Shown piece after piece: positions 24,114 through 33,085 of a stretch of DNA of 34,444 nucleotides (within the stretch, counting starts at the first letter, position 1; every line of letters begins with the position of its first letter). The notes beneath the pieces are model-generated. The model ran no database searches. It saw only the letters and a program-made list of their open reading frames with translations, and had not been told where the DNA came from. This DNA comes from Ureibacillus thermosphaericus (GTDB lineage: Bacteria > Bacillota > Bacilli > Bacillales_A > Planococcaceae), in NCBI RefSeq assembly GCF_012396605.1, contig NZ_JAAXPW010000032.1, forward strand, positions 1 through 34,444, written 5' to 3'. The position numbers and the translations under genes are program-made.

Positions 24114-24139
24114 ATATCGTAATTAAATTTAATTGTTTA
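24114..24139 (-). promoter_or_regulatory. Sigma-D promoter of hag
   Basis: On the minus strand TAAA (24139-24136), 15 bases, ACGATAT (24120-24114); one mismatch to the consensus CCGATAT. The leader is about 90 bases long. Confidence 0.82.
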
Positions 24140-24239
24140 ATAGTTTTTTTATAATTTTTTCTAGTTTTTTATTGTATTAATCTTTTATCCATACGGTTTA
24201 GAAAAAAGTCCTTGTATATAATTTAAGATAGTCATTATT

Positions 24240-24461
24240 TTATTTTTTCTTCGTTAGTTTCTGAATTATATTTGTATCAATATTTAATGCTGCTTTATTT
24301 TGCTCTTGAATGGCTTCAAATACTTCACTTCGGTGGACTTTTACGGATTTTGGTGCAACTATACCTAATTTTACTTGTTCTCCTTCAATTGCTAATACTT
24401 TTATTTCAATATGATCTCCAATGATGATTGACTCGTTTGTTTTTCTCGATAAAACTAACAT
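24240..24461 (-). CDS. csrA: Carbon storage regulator CsrA
   Basis: 73 residues, normal for Gram-positive Csr[21 protein letters not shown] starts the first strands; the RNA-contact residues Leu4, Arg6 and Arg44 (in KVHRSEVF) are present. It binds GGA motifs in the hag leader and blocks translation until FliW sequesters it. Its ATG overlaps the fliW stop (TAATG), so the antagonist pair is made together. Confidence 0.98.
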   Translation of the reverse strand: MLVLSRKTNESIIIGDHIEIKVLAIEGEQVKLGIVAPKSVKVHRSEVFEAIQEQNKAALNIDTNIIQKLTKKK

Positions 24462-24904
24462 TACTTTACACTTCCTTTTAGCTCAGCGATAGGAAAGCGT
24501 AAAGGATAAGCTTGATTGTCTTGCAGTACAATTTGTTTTCCACATTTTTTTACGCTATTAATTACAATTGGAGCAAGTAAATTCAGGGTTGATTCTTCAA
24601 AAGGTTCTTTTAATGTTACGATCGAATAAGCAATTAAATCTTCCTCTTTTTCAACTTGTAATTCTTTTTTATCTACTTCACTAATATCAAATGCATAATC
24701 TTTTCTAAAGGCAAAAGGATACGCAACGACAAAACCAATTTGCGATTCTTCAATCGATTGAAATATCGCCAATGGACTATCCTTATCTAAAGGAAGTAAT
24801 ACATATTTCGTATATTCTTCTAATCCTAAAAGTCCGCTCGTTAACGTGATAACTTCTTCTTCCTGTATTTCAACTTCACCTAAAAACTTTGTGTGAATTT
24901 GCAT
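24461..24904 (-). CDS. fliW: Flagellar assembly factor FliW
   Basis: 147 residues. [38 protein letters not shown] and [21 protein letters not shown] are typical of FliW. It binds either cytoplasmic flagellin or CsrA; when flagellin is exported, freed FliW inactivates CsrA and flagellin translation resumes. It is 14 bases downstream of the yviE-like gene and overlaps csrA. Confidence 0.97.
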   Translation of the reverse strand: MQIHTKFLGEVEIQEEEVITLTSGLLGLEEYTKYVLLPLDKDSPLAIFQSIEESQIGFVVAYPFAFRKDYAFDISEVDKKELQVEKEEDLIAYSIVTLKEPFEESTLNLLAPIVINSVKKCGKQIVLQDNQAYPLRFPIAELKGSVK

Positions 24905-24918
24905 TATACTTCTCCTAT

Positions 24919-25482
24919 CTATAAGATGACATCGATTTCAACTCTTGGGTATTGTAGTACTTCACCCGTTACTTTCCCAGGTGTATATTCATGGATTGGT
25001 TTATTCACTTGCACATCGATTTTCGGTTTTTGTGGTGTAATATTGATTTCCGTTTCACCAGGAATATAATCAATTTTTACAGAACCTACAGATGGGACAA
25101 ATTTAACATTGAATGGTACTCGTTTTGGACCATGGTTCTGTTTCGCAATATTTTGGATCGTTTGACGTCCTAAGTCTTTTCCGGCATTCATCATCATTTG
25201 TCGCCCTTCTCTAGCTCTTCTTGCGATTCCTTCAAGTACGGCCTTTTTTCCTTCTTTGGCATAATTTTCAACCGATTCCAACGGACCAATCATTCCGATG
25301 TCACGTCGAGCTTGAGAAGAATCGATTATTAATTGTCCACGTGTTGTGTTTATTTCTAAAATAGCAGCAGGTTGTTCGATATGCTGTGTGGCTTTTGGTT
25401 GACGAATAGTTTGAACAGAATCATGAATTTGCAAATCCAAGATGATATCGTATGTACGAATTTGAATTTGGGGAAACTTCAT
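24919..25482 (-). CDS. yviE: YviE-like protein (DUF6470)
   Basis: 187 residues. [19 protein letters not shown] at the start, a middle Ala/Arg/Gly helix [19 protein letters not shown], and a beta-rich C-terminal part with repeated Pro/Ile/Val strands ([27 protein letters not shown]). Position between flgL and fliW is that of B. subtilis yviE; no biochemical role is established. AAGAAGGTG precedes the ATG. It begins shortly after a terminator, so its expression depends on read-through or a promoter I cannot see. Confidence 0.87.
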   Translation of the reverse strand: MKFPQIQIRTYDIILDLQIHDSVQTIRQPKATQHIEQPAAILEINTTRGQLIIDSSQARRDIGMIGPLESVENYAKEGKKAVLEGIARRAREGRQMMMNAGKDLGRQTIQNIAKQNHGPKRVPFNVKFVPSVGSVKIDYIPGETEINITPQKPKIDVQVNKPIHEYTPGKVTGEVLQYPRVEIDVIL

Positions 25483-25507
25483 TTAAATCACCTTCTTTTC
25501 AAGAAAA

Positions 25508-25532
25508 GCGTTTGAACAAATTGTCCAAACGC
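25508..25532 (-). terminator. Terminator after flgL
   Basis: On the minus strand GCGTTTGGAC, loop, GTTCAAACGC with one mismatch, then TTTTCTT. It lies 52 bases after the flgL stop. Confidence 0.75.
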
Positions 25533-25584
25533 CTAATTTTATTTTAGTCAATGAAGTTATCTTGTAGTAACAAACCTGCAACAA

Positions 25585-26460
25585 TTATCGTATAAAATCG
25601 ACTAAAGTTTGTTGAATGATCTTTGCTCCGACAGATAGAGCTGCTTGGTGAATCGATTCTGCTGTCACCATTTCCGTTATAGCTTTTGCATAGTCAACAT
25701 CTTCATTTTCAGATAATCGTTTTGTAATATTAATAGAATGAGATGATATACGGTTAGCCATTAATTCTACTCGATTTTGACGTGCACCAACGTCTGCTCG
25801 TGCTGTTAAAACCTCTTCATAAAGTCTATCTAAATCTCCTAGTTTTTCTGATATATTTTCTCCTAAAGTGTTTTCATCATCAAGAAGATTCGAAAGCTCC
25901 CCCATAAAATCATCTATATTTGTAAAAAGAGTTTTTCCAGCTATATTAACATTTAGAGTGATTCCATCAAATACTTCTATCTCAACTGATTCTTCATTTA
26001 CATTATTAATATTACCGTCTGTATCAAAGATAGGTGATAAAGTGTTTGTTCCTGAGAAAATATATTTATTTGATACTTTTGTATTCGCTAAATTTCTTAA
26101 TTGATTTCTAATTTGATCAATTTCGGCTTTAATTTTCTCCCTATCATCTGGGGTATTCGTATCGTTTGCTGCTTGAACAACGAGCTCTTTGATACGATGA
26201 AGCGCAGATCCTACTTGATCAAGTGCATCATCTGTCGTATCTAGCCAAGTATTAACAGTTTGCATATTTCGAGTAAATTGCTCTGCTTTATTTAAATCTG
26301 TTCGATAGCTCATACCTCGAACCGCTGAAACGGGATCATCAGATAAACGCACAAATTTTTTGCCAGAAGTAATTTGTTCTTGTAATTTCCCCATTTTCGA
26401 ATAACTATTGCTTAAGTTTCGAAGCATGTTATTTGATAACATGGATTGTGTTACGCGCAT
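25585..26460 (-). CDS. flgL: Hook-filament junction protein FlgL (HAP3)
   Basis: 291 residues, normal length. The N-terminal MRVTQSMLSNNMLRNLSN, GKKFVRLSDDPVSAVRGM and the C-terminal VDYAKAITEMVTAESIHQAA helix with a final LVDF are flagellin-family signatures specific to FlgL. It joins the hook to the filament after FlgK. Start choice: a GTG at 26478 lies inside the ribosome binding site AAAGGAGC of the ATG at 26460, so 26460 is used. It follows flgK by 41 bases. Confidence 0.97.
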   Translation of the reverse strand: MRVTQSMLSNNMLRNLSNSYSKMGKLQEQITSGKKFVRLSDDPVSAVRGMSYRTDLNKAEQFTRNMQTVNTWLDTTDDALDQVGSALHRIKELVVQAANDTNTPDDREKIKAEIDQIRNQLRNLANTKVSNKYIFSGTNTLSPIFDTDGNINNVNEESVEIEVFDGITLNVNIAGKTLFTNIDDFMGELSNLLDDENTLGENISEKLGDLDRLYEEVLTARADVGARQNRVELMANRISSHSINITKRLSENEDVDYAKAITEMVTAESIHQAALSVGAKIIQQTLVDFIR

Positions 26461-26501
26461 ATTCTTGCTCCTTTCCACTGCGATTAAAGGACGTTAAACG
26501 A

Positions 26502-28130
26502 TTACAATCCTACTCTACCCATACCATTAATAATTTTATCTAAAGTTTCATCGATGACTGTAATCATGCGAGCGCTAGCGTTATATGCTTGTTGGAAACG
26601 AATCATATCCGTCATCTCCTCGTCGAGAGAAACAGAGCTCATCGAAGCACGGTTATTTTCAACTGTTAGTCGAATCGTTTCTGAGTTTGTTTTAAGCAAA
26701 TTCGCTTTCTGACCATCGACTCCAAGTTGTCCAACGAGTCCTTGATAGAAGGATTGGAAAGTTGCACCATCTAAATCTATATCTGGAGATAATGTTAATG
26801 TTACCTGGATTGCCTCAGTACCTACCTCAGCTCCATTTGCCATTGGCATCGATTGCAAATTTGCTAAAATAAGCGCCCATTTACCGTTTCCTTCTTCATC
26901 TACGACATCCGATGCAGCTAATAAATTAGGGTTATTAATAATTTCATCTCGTACTTTCACTTGCCCTGTTGCATCTCTTTCAAAGAATGTAATACCAGTT
27001 GTGGAAGGTTGATCATCAGTACCTAACGTATATCCTGCTTCGTGTACAGTATTAAAAACTTCTATGAACGCATCAGCTAACTTCTTTAAATTACTCAACA
27101 TTTCTGGGTAATAGCCTTTTTCAGTTTCATACCCATATGAATCAATTAAAGATACTAGCTTACCTTTAAACTCTTCAAATTCACCCTTTTGAACGGTTGT
27201 TACATTACCATTTGCTTCTACAATTTCTAAGTGTTGGAACAGGTAGTATGTGTCACTTGTTCCAATGTTATCGACAACCCCATCAACTTCAGTACCATTT
27301 GTATCAATTGCTTTTAGAGTGGCAGCATTTCTACCATCAACTAATACAATTTCTATCGGTTTACCACTAGCATCTTTTTTACCAGTATTTAAAGTAATTT
27401 TTAAACTTCCTTCCGCTACTTTCGATGCATTCCCTCCAGAAGGAATTCGCTCAATGGAAACTGGTAAATATTCATTTAATTTATCCACTAATAAATCTCG
27501 TTGGTCATATAAATCATTTGGCACGTAGCCGTTTGGTTCAACCGCTTGAATTTGTCGGTTAATGTCGGCGATTTGTTCTAATATAGAATTGATGTCTGCA
27601 ACCGAAACTTTAATTTCGTTTCCTAAGTTTCCTTGAATTTGCTTTAACTGTGTCTCAATATAATTGAAAGAATCTGCTAAATGCACTGCCCTTTGAATCG
27701 CTACTTTCCGAGCAGCTGTATCTTCCGGGTTTGTACTTACATCTTGAAGGGCGCTCCAAAACATGCGAAATGCTTCATCCAATCCATACTCAGAAGGTTC
27801 TGACATAATATCTTCCATTTGAGCAATCGCTTTTGCTTTCGAATCCCAATATCCAAGTTTGTTCGTTTCTTGACGATATTGGCGATCAATAAATTCATCT
27901 CGAATTCGCTGTACAGACCCTGCTTTAACACCTGTCCCAATAAATCCAGCAGTTTTTGGTGCATTTAACCCCATACCTGGATATCCTAAAGTCGGCTCCA
28001 TATTTACCCTCTGACGAGAATAACCAACCGTATTCGCATTCGCAATATTATGTCCTGTTGTATAGAGAGCGCTTTGTTGAGTAAAAATACCACGCTTACT
28101 TGTTTCTAACCCCATAAATGTGGAGCGCAT
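26502..28130 (-). CDS. flgK: Hook-filament junction protein FlgK (HAP1)
   Basis: 542 residues, a little longer than B. subtilis FlgK (507). GLETSKRGIFTQQSALYTTG and NIANANTVGYSRQRV mark the rod/hook-type N-terminus; the C-terminal SVSLDEEMTDMIRFQQAYNA and ARMITVIDETLDKIINGMG mark the D0 helix. The extra length lies in the middle, which is expected to form the outer domains. AGGAGG precedes the ATG. flgN is about 80 bases upstream. Confidence 0.97.
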   Translation of the reverse strand: MRSTFMGLETSKRGIFTQQSALYTTGHNIANANTVGYSRQRVNMEPTLGYPGMGLNAPKTAGFIGTGVKAGSVQRIRDEFIDRQYRQETNKLGYWDSKAKAIAQMEDIMSEPSEYGLDEAFRMFWSALQDVSTNPEDTAARKVAIQRAVHLADSFNYIETQLKQIQGNLGNEIKVSVADINSILEQIADINRQIQAVEPNGYVPNDLYDQRDLLVDKLNEYLPVSIERIPSGGNASKVAEGSLKITLNTGKKDASGKPIEIVLVDGRNAATLKAIDTNGTEVDGVVDNIGTSDTYYLFQHLEIVEANGNVTTVQKGEFEEFKGKLVSLIDSYGYETEKGYYPEMLSNLKKLADAFIEVFNTVHEAGYTLGTDDQPSTTGITFFERDATGQVKVRDEIINNPNLLAASDVVDEEGNGKWALILANLQSMPMANGAEVGTEAIQVTLTLSPDIDLDGATFQSFYQGLVGQLGVDGQKANLLKTNSETIRLTVENNRASMSSVSLDEEMTDMIRFQQAYNASARMITVIDETLDKIINGMGRVGL

Positions 28131-28209
28131 ATAGACTCCTCCTTACCTAAAATATGTATTCAAGATTTTGGAAGGGGCCAAGTGTCCCCTCCTCCATACA
28201 ATCGTTCCT

Positions 28210-28707
28210 CTATGCTTGCGAATCAAACAGCGACTGACGGGGAGCATTTCCACCGCGCACCGTTTTTTCAGAATAGTTAATTTCTTCAGGCTGCGGTCGC
28301 AACATATTCAATGTCACATTCACTAATTGCAGTGAATTGTAAATAAGCTGTTGATTCAAATCATTTTGTTTTTTTAAATCATCAAGTACTTTCAATAATC
28401 GATTTCGTACATCGGATAGTTGTTGGCTTTCTTCCTCGTCCTCAATTACTTCCAATAACTCAGCAACTGATGGAGGAGAGGATACTTTAATGCCTTTTAA
28501 CTGAAAAAATTCCACAACCTTCTTTTGACGCAGCTGTTCTAATTGTTCGATCGCAGCCACATGTGATTGTTCAACTTTTAACATTTTATCCAGTTCTTCC
28601 ATGTCATTGTTTTTCACAAGTTCCGTCTTCTTATAAGCATGTTCAAGTAAACTCTTATGCATTTTTTCAAGCTTCTCTAAAATTGAAATAATCGGTTGAA
28701 CTGACAT
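28210..28707 (-). CDS. flgN: FlgN, export chaperone of FlgK and FlgL
   Basis: 165 residues, long helices and strongly charged, as in FlgN (B. subtilis YvyG). The C-terminal helix NQQLIYNSLQLVNVTLNML is the substrate-binding region of the family. Start choice: the frame opens at 28746, but AAAGGAG is 9 bases before the ATG at 28707 (MSVQPIISILEKLEKMHKSL). It lies between flgM and flgK, its usual place. Confidence 0.92.
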   Translation of the reverse strand: MSVQPIISILEKLEKMHKSLLEHAYKKTELVKNNDMEELDKMLKVEQSHVAAIEQLEQLRQKKVVEFFQLKGIKVSSPPSVAELLEVIEDEEESQQLSDVRNRLLKVLDDLKKQNDLNQQLIYNSLQLVNVTLNMLRPQPEEINYSEKTVRGGNAPRQSLFDSQA

Positions 28708-28753
28708 GGTTTTGAACTCCTTTAAATAATTTCCTTTTGATCTCAAGAAATCT

Positions 28754-28789
28754 TTTCATCGAGCTTGCTTAATATAAGCTCATTGAAAA
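28754..28789. other. Imperfect inverted repeat between flgM and flgN
   Basis: TCATCGAGCTT (28756-28766) and AAGCTCATTGA (28776-28786) pair with two mismatches around a 9-base AT-rich loop, flanked by T and A runs. It could be a weak attenuator that lowers flgN/K/L relative to flgM. Confidence 0.4.
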
Positions 28790-28826
28790 AATTTCTTTTA
28801 TCTCGATGATTTTGTTTTGAGTCATC

Positions 28827-29090
28827 TTAACGGAGACGGTAATATTTCAACATATCCTCAGCCACTTTCTGAGCATCGACTTTATATTGACCTGATTGGA
28901 TTTCCTTTTTTAATTTTTGGATTTTTTCCGCACGCTCTTGACTATAATCGGACACTACCTGCATTTCTTTTGCTGCATCTGAAATTTCTATTCTATCTGC
29001 AAAAGCATTTTTTGCTTTTACAGTATTCACATTTCGCTGTTGTTTCGTATAAGGATTTACTGAATTCGTATTGATTGGATTGATTTTCAC
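28827..29090 (-). CDS. flgM: Anti-sigma-D factor FlgM, GTG start
   Basis: 87 residues, normal for FlgM. The N-terminal half is polar and disordered (KINPINTNSVNPYTKQQ); the sigma-binding C-terminal half has DRIEISDAAKEMQ and SGQYKVDAQKVAEDMLKYY. It holds sigma-D inactive until the hook is complete and FlgM is removed. The start is GTG at 29090 with AAGGGGGG 7 bases before it. It has its own sigma-D-like promoter downstream of the yvyF terminator. Confidence 0.95.
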   Translation of the reverse strand: MKINPINTNSVNPYTKQQRNVNTVKAKNAFADRIEISDAAKEMQVVSDYSQERAEKIQKLKKEIQSGQYKVDAQKVAEDMLKYYRLR

Positions 29091-29124
29091 AAGTTAGCCC
29101 CCCTTCATAACCTGTCTAGTTATT

Positions 29125-29150
29125 ATTTCGGTTTGTTCACGAAAATGTTA
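29125..29150 (-). promoter_or_regulatory. Sigma-D-like promoter of flgM
   Basis: On the minus strand TAAC (29150-29147), 15 bases, CCGAAAT (29131-29125): one mismatch in each box. This would be a negative feedback loop, as known in B. subtilis. Confidence 0.65.
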
Positions 29151-29162
29151 AATGAGTAAAAT

Positions 29163-29220
29163 AAAAAAACTCACATCTGCTTTACACCATTATTTAGTAT
29201 AACAACAATGGCGACGTGAG
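29163..29220 (-). terminator. Terminator after yvyF
   Basis: On the minus strand CTCACGTC pairs with GATGTGAG, with an inner CCATT/AATGG stem, and TTTTTTTATTTT follows. It separates the comF-yvyF part from flgM. Confidence 0.75.
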
Positions 29221-29241
29221 CAAATTGTGAGCCGTTTATTA

Positions 29242-29664
29242 TTATTTTTTATTTTTTTCCTTATCAGCTAGATAAGTAAGACGTTCACTTTTTTCAATAC
29301 TTTCTCTAAATTCTTTCGCCGCTTCAAAAGTACGCAAATCTGATTTTAATTCAGTAACGCAACTTTCACATAGCTTCCCTTTTTTCGTTAAACGTCCACA
29401 GTTATCGCATGGGTAGCCTAAGTTTGGAAAAACTGCTGGATGAAGGCGCCCTTTACGAACCCATTTAAACAATAATTCCTTATCTACTCCTGTTGCCTCT
29501 ACTATTCGATCCACTGTCGCAGCACGGTTTTCTCGTTTTCTTAAAAAACGATAAACAATTTGATACATTTCTTCTTCTTTTTGAGAACATTTATAACAAA
29601 CATCTCTAATGCCTGTATAGTTAAAAAATTCACCACAACTCGGACAATTTCGGATCTCTGCCAA
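29242..29664 (-). CDS. yvyF: YvyF-type flagellar operon protein (zinc-binding)
   Basis: About 140 residues. Two four-cysteine clusters flank a central winged-helix-like region: CPSC and CYKC near residues 7-26, CDNC and CESC near 85-102, with DRIVEATGVDKELLFKWVRK between. Such proteins (B. subtilis YvyF) sit at the head of the flgM operon; the role is not established, though DNA binding is plausible. Start choice: the frame opens at 29724, which falls inside the sigma-A promoter; GGGGGG lies about 6 bases before a TTG at 29664, from which the protein starts MAEIRNCPSCGEFF. Confidence 0.87.
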   Translation of the reverse strand: MAEIRNCPSCGEFFNYTGIRDVCYKCSQKEEEMYQIVYRFLRKRENRAATVDRIVEATGVDKELLFKWVRKGRLHPAVFPNLGYPCDNCGRLTKKGKLCESCVTELKSDLRTFEAAKEFRESIEKSERLTYLADKEKNKK

Positions 29665-29722
29665 AACTAGCCCCCCTATCAATAAAGAAGATTGACTAAA
29701 ATATCCACATCGTATTAAAACC

Positions 29723-29750
29723 ATTATACAACAATATAGTAAATTGTCAT
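29723..29750 (-). promoter_or_regulatory. Sigma-A promoter of yvyF
   Basis: On the minus strand ATGACA (29750-29745), 16 bases, TATAAT (29728-29723). The expected transcript starts about 50 bases before the TTG start, which rules out upstream start codons. Confidence 0.65.
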
Positions 29751-29938
29751 ATTTTGATAAAAAAATACTATTATCTAGTAACTAATTTTGTAAATAATGT
29801 TCACACTTTTTTAACATTTTGGCAAGATTTTAATTGTGACATTTTGTGTAGTATATGCTAAAAAAACAGATTTTTTAATGGATCGCTCATTGCTTAGTTT
29901 CTTATCTCTACTCATAGGAGTTATTGCAAATTTTCTCT

Positions 29939-30559
29939 TCATTTATAGAAACCCGACTTTATTAACGTAAAAGCTTTTACCGATTTGGCACCTCCTTCAA
30001 TAAGCACCCGTTTGGCATGTCTGATTGTCGTTCCTGTCGTATATATATCATCAACAAGGAGAATTTCTTTCCCTTCCACTTGTACCGTTTTTTTCAATTT
30101 AAAAATTTGTGGCGTATTCATCCGTTCCTCTCTCGTTTTTCCTCCTTGAGTTTCTGTCGTTATTTTCTCCAACAAATGAACATAAGGGATTCGTGCTTCC
30201 TTCAGTAATTCATCCACATGGCTAAAGGTGCGTTCCTTTAATTTTTCAGGATGCATCGGTATTGGGACTATCATTTCTTTCCGATTTTTTAAATTGTAAT
30301 AAATTTCTTCACGAAACACTTTTGAGAGCAGCACATCATGCATGAACTTATAACGATGTAAATAATCTTGCATCGCTTCGTTATAGTAATATAACGATAC
30401 TACTTCTTCATCCTGTTCATGGAGACACCACTCGAATTGATTCTCACATTCTTGGCAAATAACTTTCGGAAATCGATTGAAGAAAAGCCGTTTCCAATCC
30501 ATCTGACTATTTAATGGTGCGTTGCAAAGAAGGCAATTCTTGACTTCGTTGCGATTCAT
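29939..30559 (-). CDS. comFC: ComF-family phosphoribosyltransferase-like competence protein
   Basis: 206 residues. A four-cysteine zinc site (Cys9, Cys12, Cys35, Cys38) precedes a type I phosphoribosyltransferase fold with the PRPP loop ILLVDDIYTTGTT near 166-178. ComFC takes part with ComFA in uptake of single-stranded DNA during transformation; its catalytic role, if any, is not established. AGGAGG precedes the ATG. It follows comFA by 26 bases and stands about 275 bases before yvyF. Confidence 0.95.
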   Translation of the reverse strand: MNRNEVKNCLLCNAPLNSQMDWKRLFFNRFPKVICQECENQFEWCLHEQDEEVVSLYYYNEAMQDYLHRYKFMHDVLLSKVFREEIYYNLKNRKEMIVPIPMHPEKLKERTFSHVDELLKEARIPYVHLLEKITTETQGGKTREERMNTPQIFKLKKTVQVEGKEILLVDDIYTTGTTIRHAKRVLIEGGAKSVKAFTLIKSGFYK

Positions 30560-30585
30560 TTTATCCTCCTTTTTATTTGATTGTC

Positions 30586-32010
30586 CTATTGAAATCCCTC
30601 CTTATTTAATCGAAGGATTTCATTTCTCGCTGCATCCATTTCAACCGAGATTCCGTGATGGAAAAAGACGATCTCACCGCCAGGAAAATTTACATTTCTC
30701 CCAACACGACCGCTTATTTGAATCAACGCACTCGATGTAAAAATTTTTGATTCTGCCCCTACGACCGCAACTTGCACATTGCTGATTGTTACCCCTCTTT
30801 CTAATATTGTCGTTGTTAATAATCCAGGGATTTCTTCATTTCTCAATTTCATGACTTTCTCTTTCCGTTCTGGATCTTTGGCATGAACGCTTAAAATGTC
30901 AGGATGAATTTGTTGAAATAGTGGTGCGGTTTTTTGCATTAAGTGAATCGTCGGAAAGAAAATGAAAAAGGGTTCTCCTTGCTCAATTCTCGATTTCGTC
31001 CATAGCGCTAATTTTTTTGGAATTCTTCCTTTATTTATTTGCCTTTCATAAAACCAAAGGGACTCAAATCGAGGTACTGGGAGCGAATGACCATGATATC
31101 GCTTCGGAATAAACGAATAACCCCATCCGTCTTTTTTAACTTTCGATAAAATTTGAACAGATGGAGTTGCCGTGACAAGTGCGACAGGAGCTCCTTTCTT
31201 CTTTGATTTCCATACCGCCTTTTGCAATGAAATATCGTAAGTATATGGAAACGCATCCGCTTCATCCACTATGACCATATCAAATGCCTCTTCAAAGCGA
31301 TAAAGTTGATGTGTCGTTGCGATGACGAGTTGAGCGGTTCCCTTTTGTTTTGGGGCATTGCCATAATAGGCATGGATAACCGTATTCGGAAAAACTTTTT
31401 GAAAACGAGGAAATAATTCTAATACGACATCTGTTCTTGGCGTTGCAATACAAATTCTTAATCCTTCTTGTAAACAATGGAAAACGGCGGGAAACAAAAT
31501 CTCAGTTTTACCCGCACCACACACCGCATGCAAGAGATGGTTCCGTTGTTGGATTATGCTGTCTAGCAGCTCTTTTGAAGCTTTTTGCTGAAGCTCCGTA
31601 AACATGCCATTCCAGTCGAGTATGTGATGTTTAGGAAATTTTTCACTCGGACCATTCCAAACTAAGAGATCTGTACAACTACTCATTCTCCCCATGTTGA
31701 TGCAATGTCTACAGTAAACGCAAATTTTCCTGCATCGCGCACATTCAAATTCTACAAATTCTTGTTGAATATCATTAGAACAGCGGTTGCAAATATATTT
31801 TTTATTAAAGAAGGGGAAAAAAGAATGTTTTTCTGAAATAGCAGGCTTTACTTTGAAATAGTTGTTTTCGATATAACGATCAATCTTTTCTTTTGAAAAA
31901 GGAGTATTTTCCCTGGACCAAACTTTCCCGATAAAGAATTCACGAATTTCAGGTTCTACGATGATTCCTTTATATTGTCTTGCTTTAGTTAGCTGCACTT
32001 TGCGTTTCAT
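30586..32010 (-). CDS. comFA: Competence DNA-uptake helicase ComFA
   Basis: 474 residues, full length. A zinc domain with Cys74, Cys77, Cys90 and Cys93 (further Cys at 97, 100, 103, 112) precedes a superfamily 2 helicase: Walker A AVCGAGKTE (162-170), motif Ia ATPRTDVV, DEAD box VDEADAF (248-254), motif III LVTATPS, and motif VI QISGRVGRNV near the end. It powers import of transforming DNA at the inner membrane. AGGAGG precedes the ATG. No frameshift, so the competence gene appears intact. It is separated from degV by a terminator. Confidence 0.97.
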   Translation of the reverse strand: MKRKVQLTKARQYKGIIVEPEIREFFIGKVWSRENTPFSKEKIDRYIENNYFKVKPAISEKHSFFPFFNKKYICNRCSNDIQQEFVEFECARCRKICVYCRHCINMGRMSSCTDLLVWNGPSEKFPKHHILDWNGMFTELQQKASKELLDSIIQQRNHLLHAVCGAGKTEILFPAVFHCLQEGLRICIATPRTDVVLELFPRFQKVFPNTVIHAYYGNAPKQKGTAQLVIATTHQLYRFEEAFDMVIVDEADAFPYTYDISLQKAVWKSKKKGAPVALVTATPSVQILSKVKKDGWGYSFIPKRYHGHSLPVPRFESLWFYERQINKGRIPKKLALWTKSRIEQGEPFFIFFPTIHLMQKTAPLFQQIHPDILSVHAKDPERKEKVMKLRNEEIPGLLTTTILERGVTISNVQVAVVGAESKIFTSSALIQISGRVGRNVNFPGGEIVFFHHGISVEMDAARNEILRLNKEGFQ

Positions 32011-32042
32011 ACAATCCTCCTTTTAAATCTCCTAATATCAAT

Positions 32043-32073
32043 AAAAAAAGCCTCTACTATTTACAGTAGAGAC
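32043..32073 (-). terminator. degV terminator
   Basis: On the minus strand GTCTCTACT pairs with AGTAGAGGC (one mismatch) around GTAAAT and is followed by TTTTTTT. It starts 9 bases after the degV stop. Confidence 0.9.
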
Positions 32074-32082
32074 TACAAACTT

Positions 32083-32934
32083 TTACTCTTCCATTACCGG
32101 AACCCAGCCTAATCCTAATGAGCCTTCTCCTAAATGAGTGCCAATCACTGGTCCAAAATAACTTAAATGAAATTCCACGTTTGGAAACTTTTCTTGCATT
32201 TTCGCCATCCACTCTAGTGCTTCTTGTTCCCGATTGGCATGAATCACCATAGCATGAATGCGATCATATTTAGCTGCATCTTGCGAAAGCAGTTCTTCCA
32301 CACGGCTTAAGGCTTTTTTCTTCGTGCGAATCTTTTCAAATGGGACAATAACTTTATTTTCGAAATGAAGAACTGGCTTAATTTGCAACAATCCTCCCAC
32401 AATGGCAGCTGCAGATGATAATCTTCCTCCCCGTTGTAAATGAGACAAGTCATCAACAATAAAATAAGCACGCATGCGACTTTTTATTTCTTCTAATTTC
32501 TCTAATATTTCATCAGAAGTTTTTCCTTCTTTCGCCATTTTTGCTGCCTGCACTGCGTAGTATCCTTGCGGCGCACAAGAAATTTCACTATCAAAGCCAT
32601 GCACTTTAATACCTTCTATTATATTACCTGCCTGCAATGCACTTTGAAATGTCCCGCTAATTCCGCTCGATAAATGGATGCAGATAACTTCATCATAGTC
32701 TTTCGATAATGTTTCAAATAATTCCATAAATTTACCAATAGGCGGTTGAGTCGTCTTTGGGAACACCTTTGCTTCACGAACTTTATCGTAAAACTCTTTT
32801 GCATGAATTTCGACTTCTTCTTCAAACACACCATCTTCTAATGTCACACTTAATGGAATCATATAAATATTGTATTTTTCACGTTCTTCAGGCGATAAAT
32901 AAGCTGTACTGTCCGTTACAACTGCGATGCTCAT
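32083..32934 (-). CDS. degV: DegV-family fatty-acid-binding protein
   Basis: 283 residues, normal for DegV/FakB proteins. The start IAVVTDSTAYLSPEE, TTQPPIGKFMELF near 61-73, HLSSGISGTFQSA near 87-99, and HLQRGGRLS with GLLQIKPVL are family signatures. Members bind a long-chain fatty acid and present it to the kinase FakA for phosphorylation. Its position ahead of comFA is shared with B. subtilis. GGAGAG precedes the ATG, with a good sigma-A promoter upstream. Confidence 0.93.
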   Translation of the reverse strand: MSIAVVTDSTAYLSPEEREKYNIYMIPLSVTLEDGVFEEEVEIHAKEFYDKVREAKVFPKTTQPPIGKFMELFETLSKDYDEVICIHLSSGISGTFQSALQAGNIIEGIKVHGFDSEISCAPQGYYAVQAAKMAKEGKTSDEILEKLEEIKSRMRAYFIVDDLSHLQRGGRLSSAAAIVGGLLQIKPVLHFENKVIVPFEKIRTKKKALSRVEELLSQDAAKYDRIHAMVIHANREQEALEWMAKMQEKFPNVEFHLSYFGPVIGTHLGEGSLGLGWVPVMEE

Positions 32935-32957
32935 ATATTCACTCTCCTATGTAATTT

Positions 32958-32986
32958 ATCATACAGTAATAATGCATTCTTGTTAA
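32958..32986 (-). promoter_or_regulatory. Sigma-A promoter of degV
   Basis: On the minus strand TTAACA (32986-32981), 17 bases, TATGAT (32963-32958): one mismatch per box. Confidence 0.7.
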
Positions 32987-33085
32987 TAAGAAAAAAACTA
33001 CAAAAAGAATGATTGTGAGACTTGAAAGAGAAAAAACTTGCTCATGTGATATTAACAAAATTTAAGTATTAAAATTTTCTAAAAG

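Noticed and set aside
29665-29724. N-terminal extension of YvyF from the ATG at 29724
   Set aside because: That codon lies in the -10 box of the sigma-A promoter, and the TTG at 29664 has a strong G-rich ribosome binding site.
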